Below are positions 25,769-34,300 of a DNA stretch of 40,630 nt, piece by piece. Position 1 is the first letter of the stretch; the number at the start of each line of letters is the position of its first letter. The stretch spans positions 1 through 40,630 of the forward strand of contig JBEIDK010000017.1 in assembly GCA_040383485.1 (NCBI GenBank). Direction: 5' to 3'. Source of the stretch: JBEIDK01 sp040383485 (GTDB lineage Bacteria; Bacteroidota; Bacteroidia; UBA4408). The notes under the pieces are model-generated. The model saw nothing but the letters and a program-made list of their open reading frames with translations. It did no database searches and was not told the origin of the DNA. The position numbers were made by a program, and so were the translations under genes.

Positions 25769-26839
25769 CTCAAATAGTTTTTTAGCATTTACATTGTTTG
25801 AAAACATATTAGTTTCTAAATCTTTTCTGGCTTCAATATCATTATTTGTGAATGGTAAGTTGATTTTTTTTTGTATAATATTTTGCAACTCAATTTCATT
25901 ATTTCCAACAATACAATAGTTTTCAAGCCCAGTATTTACAATCATCTCATTATTTACAACACAAAATCGACCATTAAATAAAGCCGCAAGAAGTTTTAGT
26001 TTTATACCGGTAGCCTGCTGGGTAATAAGTATATTTATTTGTGCTTTTTTTATTAATTCAATAATGTCATTGGTGCCTATGTTTTCAATTAGTTTAATGT
26101 GGCTAAATTTTTTCACACAATCAATTAATAATTGAGGCGCATTATTCCCCGCAATATAAAAAGGAATATTGCTATTTGTAAAAACCTTATTACATAAATA
26201 TACAGCAGCATTATAATTTTCAGCTACTCCTAAGTTGCCATGATACAGTACAAATGAACCTATACCTGATTGGATTTCAATAGTATTATTTTGATGAAAT
26301 GCGGAAATAATAATTGTGTTGGGATTAATTTTCTTAAAATGAATTTCATCGTTTTTTGAAATGGCTGCAATATAACTAGCATGTTCTAAAACTTTCTCGA
26401 AACGCTTTAATTTTCGAGATTCAAGTAAGAAATAAATTTTTTGAAAAAAGCTAGTTTCTGCCTTTGATAAATTTGAATAATAATCATGTTCAATATTATG
26501 AGTTCTAACAATTTTTTTTCTATTAGAAAGCGCTTTATTTTTTATGAAATAGCATGAATGAAGACCTTCAAAAAGTATTGTTTCATCATCTAAACATAAG
26601 TTACTAATAAGTTTTTTCGAGTTTCGTGTGTTCACAATAAAAGGGGTTCTTCTTAGCAACTTTAAAAAGCCCATTTCTCGTTTATAGTAGTATACTTTTT
26701 TACAATATTTTTCTAATTCTTTTGATTCGACTCTTCCATATTCAAAACAATGTAAAGTTATTTCTATGCCTAATTCAAAAAGAGATTTAATTTTGAAAAA
26801 TACATCAATTACTCCGCCATAATCAGCTGGGTAGGGCAC
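25760..26839 (-). CDS. Probable glycosyltransferase (GT4-like); start codon uncertain
   Basis: 359 residues from a GTG start, but the reading frame continues upstream. The upstream codons read KKLHIVSFD, continuing into VPYPADYGG, the expected first strand and glycine loop of a GT-B enzyme, so the true protein is probably at least 9 residues longer. No ATG, GTG or TTG occurs in frame upstream before the stop at about 26920; only ATC, ATT or ATA codons are available. Other seen motifs are RTHNIEHDYYSNL (about 118-130), a donor-binding region with GNLGVAENYNAAVYLC, the IAGNNAP strand, and the KLKLLAALFNGRF helix near the C-terminus. It probably transfers a sugar to a surface glycan. It converges with pyrG and lies just downstream of the Lrp-type gene. 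Confidence 0.7.
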   Translation of the reverse strand: MPYPADYGGVIDVFFKIKSLFELGIEITLHCFEYGRVESKELEKYCKKVYYYKREMGFLKLLRRTPFIVNTRNSKKLISNLCLDDETILFEGLHSCYFIKNKALSNRKKIVRTHNIEHDYYSNLSKAETSFFQKIYFLLESRKLKRFEKVLEHASYIAAISKNDEIHFKKINPNTIIISAFHQNNTIEIQSGIGSFVLYHGNLGVAENYNAAVYLCNKVFTNSNIPFYIAGNNAPQLLIDCVKKFSHIKLIENIGTNDIIELIKKAQINILITQQATGIKLKLLAALFNGRFCVVNNEMIVNTGLENYCIVGNNEIELQNIIQKKINLPFTNNDIEARKDLETNMFSNNVNAKKLFELI

Positions 26840-26931
26840 ATCGAAGGATACAATATGTAGCTTTTTAGTTGAGATAGTAACTAAACTTAATAATGTTAAA
26901 TTTATTGTGGCGCAAATAAAATAAAATATTA

Positions 26932-27396
26932 TTATTCATCTATTTTTAAAACTCTATTCATACTTTCTTCAAGTACAATCATTGTCTCTGTTCTACTTAT
27001 TCCTTTAATTTTTTGAATGCGGTCATGTAATGTTTTACGCAAATGTTCAGTGTCTTTGCACATTAGCTTTATTAAAAGACTATAGTTGCCAGTTGTATAA
27101 TGGCATGAAACAACCTCATTTATTTTTTTTAAATCTCTCACTACATTATCATACATATCGCTTTGCATTAAATAAATACCTATAAACGAGGCAAGGTCAT
27201 ATCCTAACTTAGTATAATCAATAACCATTTGGGCGTGTTTTATTACACCTTCTTTCTTTAGTTTTTTAACTCTAACATGCACAGTTGCTGGCGAAACATG
27301 AACCTTATTGCCAATTTCTGCATATTGTTGTTGTGCATCATTGGCTAATAAATTTAGAATTTTAATGTCAGTTAAATCAGGTTTAAAATTAGTCAT
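26932..27396 (-). CDS. Lrp/AsnC family transcriptional regulator
   Basis: 154 residues. The N-terminal winged-helix domain (about 6-60; LTDIKILNLLANDAQQQYAE and SPATVHVRVKKLKKEGVI) is followed by the AsnC ligand-binding domain (about 65-145; GIYLMQSDMYDNVV, VSCHYTTGNYSLLIKLMCKD). Members form octamers that bind amino acids and regulate amino-acid metabolism. It is divergent from the tRNA-like RNA gene at 27530-27714, with the two promoters about 50-80 bp apart. The candidate -7 box is TACATTTG at 27428-27435. The glycosyltransferase frame follows directly downstream. Confidence 0.9.
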   Translation of the reverse strand: MTNFKPDLTDIKILNLLANDAQQQYAEIGNKVHVSPATVHVRVKKLKKEGVIKHAQMVIDYTKLGYDLASFIGIYLMQSDMYDNVVRDLKKINEVVSCHYTTGNYSLLIKLMCKDTEHLRKTLHDRIQKIKGISRTETMIVLEESMNRVLKIDE

Positions 27397-27427
27397 AAAA
27401 TTTAATAATATTTTAAATGTTATTTAA

Positions 27428-27435
27428 CAAATGTA
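27428..27435 (-). promoter_or_regulatory. Candidate -7 box (TACATTTG) for the Lrp-type gene
   Basis: On the minus strand TACATTTG fits the consensus and lies 31 bp before the start codon. A -33 box is not clear. Confidence 0.4.
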
Positions 27436-27484
27436 AGTTATTTCAATAAATAATCGATAATATAGGCTATTTTAGTGAATGTAG

Positions 27485-27514
27485 TTTGATGAAAGTATTC
27501 ATTCTCTATATTTG
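27485..27514 (+). promoter_or_regulatory. Promoter of the tRNA-like RNA gene
   Basis: TTTG (27485-27488), an 18-bp spacer and TATATTTG (27507-27514) form a full Bacteroidota promoter, identical in both boxes and in spacing to the one at 5646-5675. Transcription would start near 27520, about 10 nt before the RNA's acceptor stem. Confidence 0.7.
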
Positions 27515-27529
27515 CATTCAACAAATCAA

Positions 27530-27714
27530 TGTTGGGTGATGAAACTGGCAGACATACCCCCTTGTCTCGGGGGCGGAGAGCAAAGAATAAACCACGCTGC
27601 GAATCAAATTCAGAGAACATTTTGTTTGTGTTTTTTTCATGTGAATTTTGTTTTGTGAATTTGATAGCAGCAATTGGCTAACTTCTCCGTGGGGTTTCGA
27701 ATCCTTCTCCAACA
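27530..27714 (+). ncRNA. tRNA-Leu-like RNA with a long structured variable arm and odd anticodon loop
   Basis: The whole molecule folds as a class II (leucine-like) tRNA. The acceptor stem pairs TGTTGGG (27530-27536) with TCCAACA (27708-27714; one G-U pair). The D-stem is ATG/CAT (27539-27541, 27553-27555) with loop AAACTGGCAGA, keeping A14, G18-G19 and A21. The anticodon stem is CCCCC/GGGGG (27557-27561, 27569-27573) with a 7-nt loop TTGTCTC. The variable-arm stem is CGGAGA/TCTCCG (27574-27579, 27684-27689). The T-arm has the canonical loop TTCGAAT (27696-27702). The variable arm holds 104 nt with a long helix: GCTGC/GCAGC (27596-27600, 27667-27671) and ATCAAATTCA/TGAATTTGAT (27603-27612, 27656-27665). 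Oddities are an apparent GUC (Asp) anticodon in a Leu-type body, U at position 37, a U-C pair where G53-C61 is expected, and U rather than A at the discriminator site. No CCA is encoded. It has its own promoter and terminator. It may be a non-decoding tRNA-derived RNA or a decayed tRNA gene. Confidence 0.65.
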
Positions 27715-27715
27715 T

Positions 27716-27753
27716 AAAAAAAACGACTCGAATATATCGGGTCGTTTTTTTTT
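27716..27753 (+). terminator. Intrinsic terminator of the tRNA-like RNA gene
   Basis: The stem ACGACTCG/CGGGTCGT (27723-27730, 27738-27745; one G-U pair) has a 7-nt loop, with A residues before it and nine T residues at 27745-27753. It starts 2 nt after the acceptor stem. Confidence 0.9.
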
Positions 27754-27872
27754 ATTCTTATCAATATTAATGATGCATAACAATGAGATGATGATAATTT
27801 AGGGTTAAACTCTGTTATATTATTTTCATTTTTATCCTAATATGTATTTATTTACGACCATTAATAAAACAA

Positions 27873-29138
27873 ATGGCTAAAAAAGATTCAGGCAATTCGA
27901 AAAAACCTTTATGGTTAGTGATATTTTTAGGAGTAATTACTGTTGGTTTATACCCTTTACTAAAAAAATCAGAGAAGAAGAAGTCTCCATTGCGCGAATG
28001 GACTGACGCAATTTTATTTGCTGTAATTGCTGCTACTATCATTAGAACTTTTTTTATAGAAGCTTTTACCATTCCTACTCCTTCAATGGAAAAATCATTA
28101 TTGGTTGGTGATTTCTTATTTGTAAGTAAAGTTAGTTATGGAGCTAGAGTGCCAATGACACCAATTTCATTTCCATTTGCTCATCATACAATGCCTTTAA
28201 CAGATAGCGTTAAAGCTTATTCAGAAATTGTAAAATTGCCATATTATAGATTACCAGGATTAGGAAAAGTAGAGCATGGCGATTGTGTAGTTTTTAATTA
28301 TCCGATGGAAGATTTTAGACCTACTGATAAAAAAGAAAATTATATCAAGAGATGTATTGGATTGCCCGGTGATACTCTGGAAGTTAGAGAAGCTCAAGTG
28401 TTTATTAATGGAGTGTCGGCAGGTACACCTCCAAACTCTCAATTAGGCTACATTGTTAAAACAAATGATGGTTTTTTTAATCCAGATGTGTTGCGTAAAA
28501 TGAATATAAATGAATATTATGGCCCTAGCGATAATAATTACATGATGTTTTTGACAGATGAGAATGTTGCTAAGATTAAAACATTTTCTAACGTTATTTC
28601 TGTAGAACCAGAAGTAAGAAAAAAGGGTGCTGTTGAACCAGAGATTTTTCCTCAAGACCAAAAGATTAATTGGAATCTAGATAATTTTGGACCACTTTAT
28701 ATTCCTAAAGCAGGAGCGACAATACCTCTAAACATGGACAATATCTCTTTATGGAAAAGATTAATAACCATGTACGAGATGGACAATCTTAAAATAAAGG
28801 ACTCCGTAATTTATATCAATGATAAAGTAGCTACTAGTTATACCTTTAAAAAAGATTACTATTTTATGATGGGCGATAATCGTCACAACAGCTTAGATTC
28901 ACGTTTTTGGGGTTTTGTACCTATTGACCACATAGTGGGTAAGGCTGTATTTATATGGTTGAGTATTGATGCCAATGAAACCAATATTTTCAAAAAACTT
29001 CGTTTCAATAGAATGTTTACATTTGTAAAAGGTTATGAAATTTCTAATTCTTATTTTGTTTATTTCCTTTTAATTATTGGAGCTATTTATGGTTTTAATT
29101 ATTACCGAAAAAGAAAGACAAAACCGGCCAAAAAATAA
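27873..29138 (+). CDS. lepB: Signal peptidase I
   Basis: 421 residues, longer than the E. coli enzyme as usual in Bacteroidota. Two N-terminal membrane helices (about 12-30 and 45-63) are followed by the catalytic Ser71 in IPTPSMEKSLLVGD, HGDCVVFNYP, the general-base Lys159 in IKRCIGLPGDTLEV, and the MMGDNRHNSLDSRFWGFV box. An extra domain of about 120 residues lies between the last two. A third membrane helix (about 390-408) is near the C-terminus. It cuts signal peptides of Sec-exported proteins, including those encoded in this window. The next gene starts 3 bp after the stop codon, so lepB, the WbqC-like gene and sixA probably form one transcript. Confidence 0.95.
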   Translation: MAKKDSGNSKKPLWLVIFLGVITVGLYPLLKKSEKKKSPLREWTDAILFAVIAATIIRTFFIEAFTIPTPSMEKSLLVGDFLFVSKVSYGARVPMTPISFPFAHHTMPLTDSVKAYSEIVKLPYYRLPGLGKVEHGDCVVFNYPMEDFRPTDKKENYIKRCIGLPGDTLEVREAQVFINGVSAGTPPNSQLGYIVKTNDGFFNPDVLRKMNINEYYGPSDNNYMMFLTDENVAKIKTFSNVISVEPEVRKKGAVEPEIFPQDQKINWNLDNFGPLYIPKAGATIPLNMDNISLWKRLITMYEMDNLKIKDSVIYINDKVATSYTFKKDYYFMMGDNRHNSLDSRFWGFVPIDHIVGKAVFIWLSIDANETNIFKKLRFNRMFTFVKGYEISNSYFVYFLLIIGAIYGFNYYRKRKTKPAKK

Positions 29139-29141
29139 TTG

Positions 29142-29753
29142 ATGACCATATTTCCTATTGCTTATGCTCCAAACATCGATTATTTAAAAAAAATAATTAA
29201 TTGTGATGATTTTAAGTTAGAGTTATTCGAGTATTTTCCAAAACAGACCATAAGAAATCATACCATTATTTCAACTGCTAATGGAGCTATGAAACTTAGC
29301 ATTCCCTTGCAAGGACGTAAGAATAAATCATTGACAAAGGATATTAAAATAAGCTACTCTGAACCTTGGCAAAAACTGCACTTTAAAGCCTTAGAAACTG
29401 CATATAATTCAAGTCCATATTTCGAATTCTATAATTACTTGATAGAGCCTTTTTATATTAAAAAATACAATTATTTAGTTGATTTTAATGTTGAATTAAT
29501 GAAATGCTTATTTAAGATGTTGAATATGAATACAGATATTAAATTCACAGAAACATTTCAAACTTTAAATTCATTACATGACTTTAGAAGTAATGATTTT
29601 ATTTTAGAAGAACAAGATCCATACTATCAAGTTTTTTCTGATAAAAACGGATTTATAAAAAATTTGGGACTATTTGATTTGTTATTTAATGAAGGTACAC
29701 AAGCAAAGGAATACTTATTGAAGAATCTAACAGCAATAAATAATAGTAAATAA
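29142..29753 (+). CDS. WbqC-like family protein
   Basis: 203 residues from the ATG at 29142; a TTG immediately before it (29139) is a less likely start. The WbqC family pattern is visible: MTIFPIAYAPNIDYLKKI at the start, NHTIISTANGAMKLSIPLQGR (about 44-64), SYSEPWQKLHFKALETAY (about 75-92) and SPYFEFYNYLIEPFY (about 95-109). Homologues occur in polysaccharide clusters and often beside lepB in Bacteroidota. The biochemical role is not established. It starts 3 bp after lepB and ends 15 bp before sixA. Confidence 0.85.
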   Translation: MTIFPIAYAPNIDYLKKIINCDDFKLELFEYFPKQTIRNHTIISTANGAMKLSIPLQGRKNKSLTKDIKISYSEPWQKLHFKALETAYNSSPYFEFYNYLIEPFYIKKYNYLVDFNVELMKCLFKMLNMNTDIKFTETFQTLNSLHDFRSNDFILEEQDPYYQVFSDKNGFIKNLGLFDLLFNEGTQAKEYLLKNLTAINNSK

Positions 29754-29767
29754 AAATTTTTAAAAGA

Positions 29768-30262
29768 ATGAAACAGCTATATTTTGTTAGACATGCAAAG
29801 GCCGAAAAGGAAGCGAAAGGGCATAAGGATTTCGACAGAGAACTTGCTTATAAAGGGAAAACAGATGCATCAAGGATGGGTAATCTGATTTCTAAAGAAT
29901 TGGTAAAGCCAGATTGTTTGGTGTCAAGCCCAGCCATTAGAGCCTTGCAGACAGCTCATCTTTTTGCAGAGCAATTAGGTTTTGAAAAATCAGAAATAGA
30001 GCTGCAGCCAGATATTTATGATGCGTCAATGAGGATTCTACTAAATGTCATAAATAATTTGGATGATAAACATGCTTGTATTATGATTTTCGGCCATAAC
30101 CCATCATTTTCTCACTTACCCGAGTATTTAACCCAAGATATAATTGGGAAAGTACCTACTTGTGGTGTTTTACTTATTGACTTTGAGGTTGATTCATGGA
30201 AATTAATTTCTTCGGGCACAGGCGCTCTAAAGGGAACATGGTTTCCTGAAAAAGAAATTTGA
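29768..30262 (+). CDS. sixA: SixA-like phosphohistidine phosphatase (histidine phosphatase family)
   Basis: 164 residues, a full single domain. The catalytic site is visible: the opening FVRHAKAEKE with Arg8 and His9 (nucleophile), Arg58 in SSPAIRALQTA, and His110 in FGHNPSFS. SixA removes phosphate from histidine of phosphotransfer proteins; some relatives act on small phosphate esters. The gene is the third of a tight run with lepB and the WbqC-like gene, and it converges with the OmpA-family gene 68 bp later. No terminator is evident after it. Confidence 0.85.
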   Translation: MKQLYFVRHAKAEKEAKGHKDFDRELAYKGKTDASRMGNLISKELVKPDCLVSSPAIRALQTAHLFAEQLGFEKSEIELQPDIYDASMRILLNVINNLDDKHACIMIFGHNPSFSHLPEYLTQDIIGKVPTCGVLLIDFEVDSWKLISSGTGALKGTWFPEKEI

Positions 30263-30330
30263 TTTTGGTTGATTTATTATTGCGTTTATAAATCCATTCT
30301 TCAATTAAGAAAAGAAATACATTTAGAAAT

Positions 30331-31194
30331 TTATTTTGTTATAGTTACTTCTATTTCAACTCTTCTATTTTTAAAATTACCTTCAGTAGTATTTGTATTG
30401 TCTATTGGTCTCGATTTGCCATATCCCTCAAAGCTTAATCTTCCGCCATCAATTCCTTTAACAATAAGGGCATCATAAATTTCTTTGGCTCTTAAATAAG
30501 ATAATTTCATATTTAAATCATCATCACCTACAGCATCAGTATGTCCTTGAAGATTTATTCTTATTTTTTCATTTTTTGTCATCAACAAATAAACTTTCTG
30601 TACATCTTCTTTTGATTCAAGATTTAGTTTATGACTATTTGTTTCAAAATAAACCTTTGGTAAAATTATTTTTAAGCCACTTACATTTTCTTTCAATTTA
30701 AGTTTATTGGCCAATTCATCAAAAGAACTGTAAGTATTTTTTAATGTTTGAGTTGTGTTTAACTCTTTTACGCTTTTATATAGTAATAAACTCCCAGGGG
30801 AGCAATTTGCGGATTCGGAAGTCCAATTACCTGCTAGAGAGTTGTCTTTTTCGTTATAGCTTAAAAGGCCACTAATTAAACACCAAGAAAAATTAGGACG
30901 GGGCTTTTGTTCTATAATGTAATCTTCAATAAATTCTATTTTGTTTTTTTTGATGATGCCTTTAATGTCGATAACTGCAAAATATTCTGTATTGGCAACC
31001 TCAGTGCGTGCCATGCCAAAAATGGAATCACCTTTTACTGAAAGTTTAATCCAATATGCAAAGTTTTTTGTTGTTGTTTCTGTATTCTGTTTTAAAATTC
31101 CTTGCCAGTTTCCATTTAGTATTTCGTTTTTAAAATGAGACTGTGCAAAGCTGCATGATACATTTAATAGGAATATAAAGGTCAATAATTTCAT
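30331..31194 (-). CDS. OmpA-family outer membrane protein
   Basis: 287 residues. A signal peptide (about 1-18, ending FAQ) precedes an N-terminal beta-rich domain of about 120 residues (NGNWQGILKQNTETTTKNFA). This domain resembles a small surface or metal-binding beta-barrel rather than the eight-strand OmpA barrel. The C-terminal OmpA/MotB peptidoglycan-binding domain (about 175-285) shows VYFETNSHKLN, NLQGHTDAVGDDDLNMKLSYLRAKE and GKSRPIDNTNTTEGNFKNRRVEIEV. It links the outer membrane to peptidoglycan. It stands alone; the downstream gap to sixA has no features. Confidence 0.85.
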   Translation of the reverse strand: MKLLTFIFLLNVSCSFAQSHFKNEILNGNWQGILKQNTETTTKNFAYWIKLSVKGDSIFGMARTEVANTEYFAVIDIKGIIKKNKIEFIEDYIIEQKPRPNFSWCLISGLLSYNEKDNSLAGNWTSESANCSPGSLLLYKSVKELNTTQTLKNTYSSFDELANKLKLKENVSGLKIILPKVYFETNSHKLNLESKEDVQKVYLLMTKNEKIRINLQGHTDAVGDDDLNMKLSYLRAKEIYDALIVKGIDGGRLSFEGYGKSRPIDNTNTTEGNFKNRRVEIEVTITK

Positions 31195-31293
31195 AACGGA
31201 TTTAGTTTAAATAATTTTTATTGATAAACGAATTTAAAAAAATTTGATAGCTTTCAAACAAGTTGAAAATAAATAACTGGTTGTTTCATAACC

Positions 31294-31329
31294 AAAAACA
31301 GGCTGTCAATTTTCATTAGCAGCCTGTTT
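31294..31329 (-). terminator. Intrinsic terminator of the RND efflux operon
   Basis: On the minus strand AAACAGGCTG (31320-31329) pairs with CAGCCTGTTT (31296-31305) around a 14-nt loop and is followed by five T residues. It lies 25 bp after the stop codon of the RND transporter. Confidence 0.85.
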
Positions 31330-31353
31330 ATTTTCAATGTTTCAATAATATTT

Positions 31354-34300
31354 TTACTCTTCTGATGGTGCAGCAACAATTTGTTTTTTGCCTGTTACTT
31401 TTTCTTTAGCGCGGAAAGCAATTAAATACATTGCTGGCACTAAGAACAAGGTTAGTAACGTTGCGAATGAAAGTCCGAATATCATTGTCCAACTTAATGG
31501 ACCCCAGAAAGCAACACTATCACCACCAAAGAAAATATGCGGATTTAACTCTGTAAATAATGCGGCAAAGTCCATGTTTAATCCGATAGCCAAAGGTATT
31601 AAACCAAGTATGGTAGCAGATGCTGTTAGAATAACTGGTGTCATACGAGTGCGCCCTGCTTCAACAACCGCTTCTCTAACTGGCATTCCTTGTTCAATTA
31701 ATATATCCGTAAACTCTACTAATAAAATACCATTTCTGACCACAATTCCCGCCAAGGCAACAATTCCAATACCAGTCATTACAATCGATATTTCCATATC
31801 AAAAATACTTAAACCTAAAAGAACACCTATTATAGAGAACAGAATCTCGGATAAAATAATTAGAGGTTTAGATATTGAATTGAATTGAGTTACTAGGATT
31901 AACAATATTAGCCCAAGACTTGTAAGCATAGCACCTCCAAGAAAAGCTCCTGTTTCTTTTTGTTCTTCCTGTTCTCCTCCCATTCTTATATTTACTGTTG
32001 AAGGCAAATTAAATTTGGCCATTGACTTTTCAACTTCTGCAACCACATCGTTGGGGTTGAAACCTCCTAAAACGTTACTTTCTATGGTAATAATTCGTTT
32101 TTGATTTTTACGTTTTATACCTCCAAAACTATTTGCATAATGTACGCTAGCTACCGCAGATACAGGTATTTGGCGTAACATACCGCCCATATTCATATCG
32201 CGATAGGTTATTTTTAAATTCATAATATCGTTGATATTTCTTTGGTCTTGTTGAAAACGAATTTGAATAGGATATTGGTCATTTGCATCGCGGAATTTAC
32301 TTGCTTCAACACCAAATACTGCATTTCTAATTTCCATACCAATTTGTCCAGTACTAAGTCCTTCGCGGTTTGCACGTTCACGGTCAATATCAACAACCAC
32401 TTCTGGTTTTATATTTTGAATGTCACTTTTTAATTCTTCAACACCTTTAATATGTAATGAATCTAAAAATATTTTCAATTTTTTTGAAGTATTCACCAAT
32501 TCATTTAAGTCATCACCTGTCATTTCAATACTAATGGCTTTTCCAACTGGAGGGCCATTTGCTTCTTTATCAACTATGATTTCTACTCCAGGAATTCCTT
32601 TTACTTCTTTTCTTATTTGCTCTAAGTAAGCAGAGGTAGATTTACCATCACGCTTTTCAAATTCAACAAAGGCAACAGAAACCTTACCTTTGTTAGGTGC
32701 AGTGCTACGGTCTCCGCTGCTTGGGTCAGTAGCGCCAACTGCCACATTACTAATAATAGATTCTACAATAGGATTTGGCTTACCATCAGGCTCCATAATT
32801 TGATAAATTTTATTCTCAACTATTCTCGTAATACTATCAGTATATTCTACCGAAGTACCAACAGGTAAAGTAACATAGGTATACACAAAGTTAGGTTCGC
32901 CAGCAGGGAAGAAAACTACTTTTGGTTTTACAATGGCGGTAACAATGAAACTTATAAATAGTAAAGCAACTGTTCCAATTAATAAACCAAATGCCCTTTT
33001 TCCTTTAATAGCTTTTGTAAGCAATCTTGCATATGAATCTTGAATTGAAGGCCAAGTTTTTTCTTGAAACTTTTTAATGATGTGTGTTAACACATAATGA
33101 TTTAAAAGTGTAAGTAAAATCAATAAAATCATAAAGTTTCCGAATCCAATGCTTCCACCTAAATATCCGATTAACGCTATGGCGCCCATCACAACAAGAG
33201 TTATACGTAAGCTTTTTTTGCTCTTTGCTTTTACCTGAGGGTCATTGTGGTCTTCGTGAGGCTTCATGAAATCAACCGCAAAAACTGGGTTAATAATATA
33301 TGCAACAACTAGAGAAGCTAGCAAAGTTACAATCATTGTTATTGGTAAATAGAACATAAACTTACCAATAATACCGCTCCAGAAAGCGAGTGGAATAAAA
33401 GGAGCAAGGGTTGTTAATGTACCTGATAGTACAGGTAAAAATATTTCTCCAGCAGCTAATTTTGCAGCTTCCTTGATAGGCATTTTGCCATTATCAAAAA
33501 TACGATGCGTATTTTCTATGACGACAATGGCGTCATCTACCACAATTCCGAGTGCTAGCAAGAATGCAAATAACACAATCATATTTAACTCAAAACCTAT
33601 GATTGGGAAAACCAAAAATGCAACAAAGCAACTTAGAGGAACACTCATTGCAACAAAGAATGCATTGGTAACACCCATAAAAAACATTAGGATTATAAGA
33701 ACCAAAACGAATCCAATAATAATGGTATTAATTAAGTCTTTTATGGTTGTTCTTGTTTGAGAAGATTGGTCACCTGTAAGTGTTACTTTTAACTCTTTGG
33801 GTAAATTATTTTTTTGCATGTCTGCAACAATTTCACGCACCTTATCGGATGTTTCAATTAAGTTTAGACCTGCCTTTTTTATAATGTTTAGTGTAATTAC
33901 ATTTTTGTGTGCTAAACGAGCATAAGATTCTTTGTCTTTATACCCATCTTTAATTTCAGCAATATCTTTTAGGTAAATTGTAGAACCAGATTGTGAGCGT
34001 ATTACTAAATTTTCTAATTGACGAACTTCTTTAAACTCACCTTTAATACTGATACTGCGCTTCATGTTATCCATTTGGATGTTACCACCACTAATGGTTT
34101 TGTTTTCATATCCAATGGCACTTTGCAAATCGCGCATGGTTACATCAGATGCTTCCATTTTGTATTTGTCAACATTAATTTGGATTTCTCTATCTAACGC
34201 TCCAACAATATCTACACGCGTAATTTCCTTTAATCCTTCAACACGGTCCTTAATATCGTCTGCAAAATTCTTTAACTTTCCTAAATCAAAATCTCCTGAG

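Noticed and set aside
27539..27658. 39-codon ORF (MKLADIPPCL start) within the tRNA-like RNA
   Set aside because: Its ATG is the D-stem itself and the stems constrain the sequence; there is no ribosome-binding site. It looks like chance.
27530..27714. tmRNA or group I intron-containing tRNA-Leu
   Set aside because: A D-stem and an anticodon arm are present, the 5' end lacks the tmRNA start, and no tag reading frame stands out. The insert is in the variable arm, not the anticodon loop, and is too short for a group I intron.
27438..27715. Two minus-strand ORFs over the tRNA-like RNA
   Set aside because: They are shadows of the RNA gene and have no start context or family pattern.
30269..30478. 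69-codon plus-strand ORF after sixA
   Set aside because: It runs over the end of the OmpA-family gene on the other strand and has no recognisable product.
31195..31293. Second terminator or regulatory site upstream of the OmpA-family gene
   Set aside because: Only a weak GGTT/AACC stem is visible, too short to claim.
31388..31888. Plus-strand ORF of 166 codons opposite the RND gene
   Set aside because: It is antisense to a strongly conserved transporter with proper codon use; its product is low-complexity and without a family.
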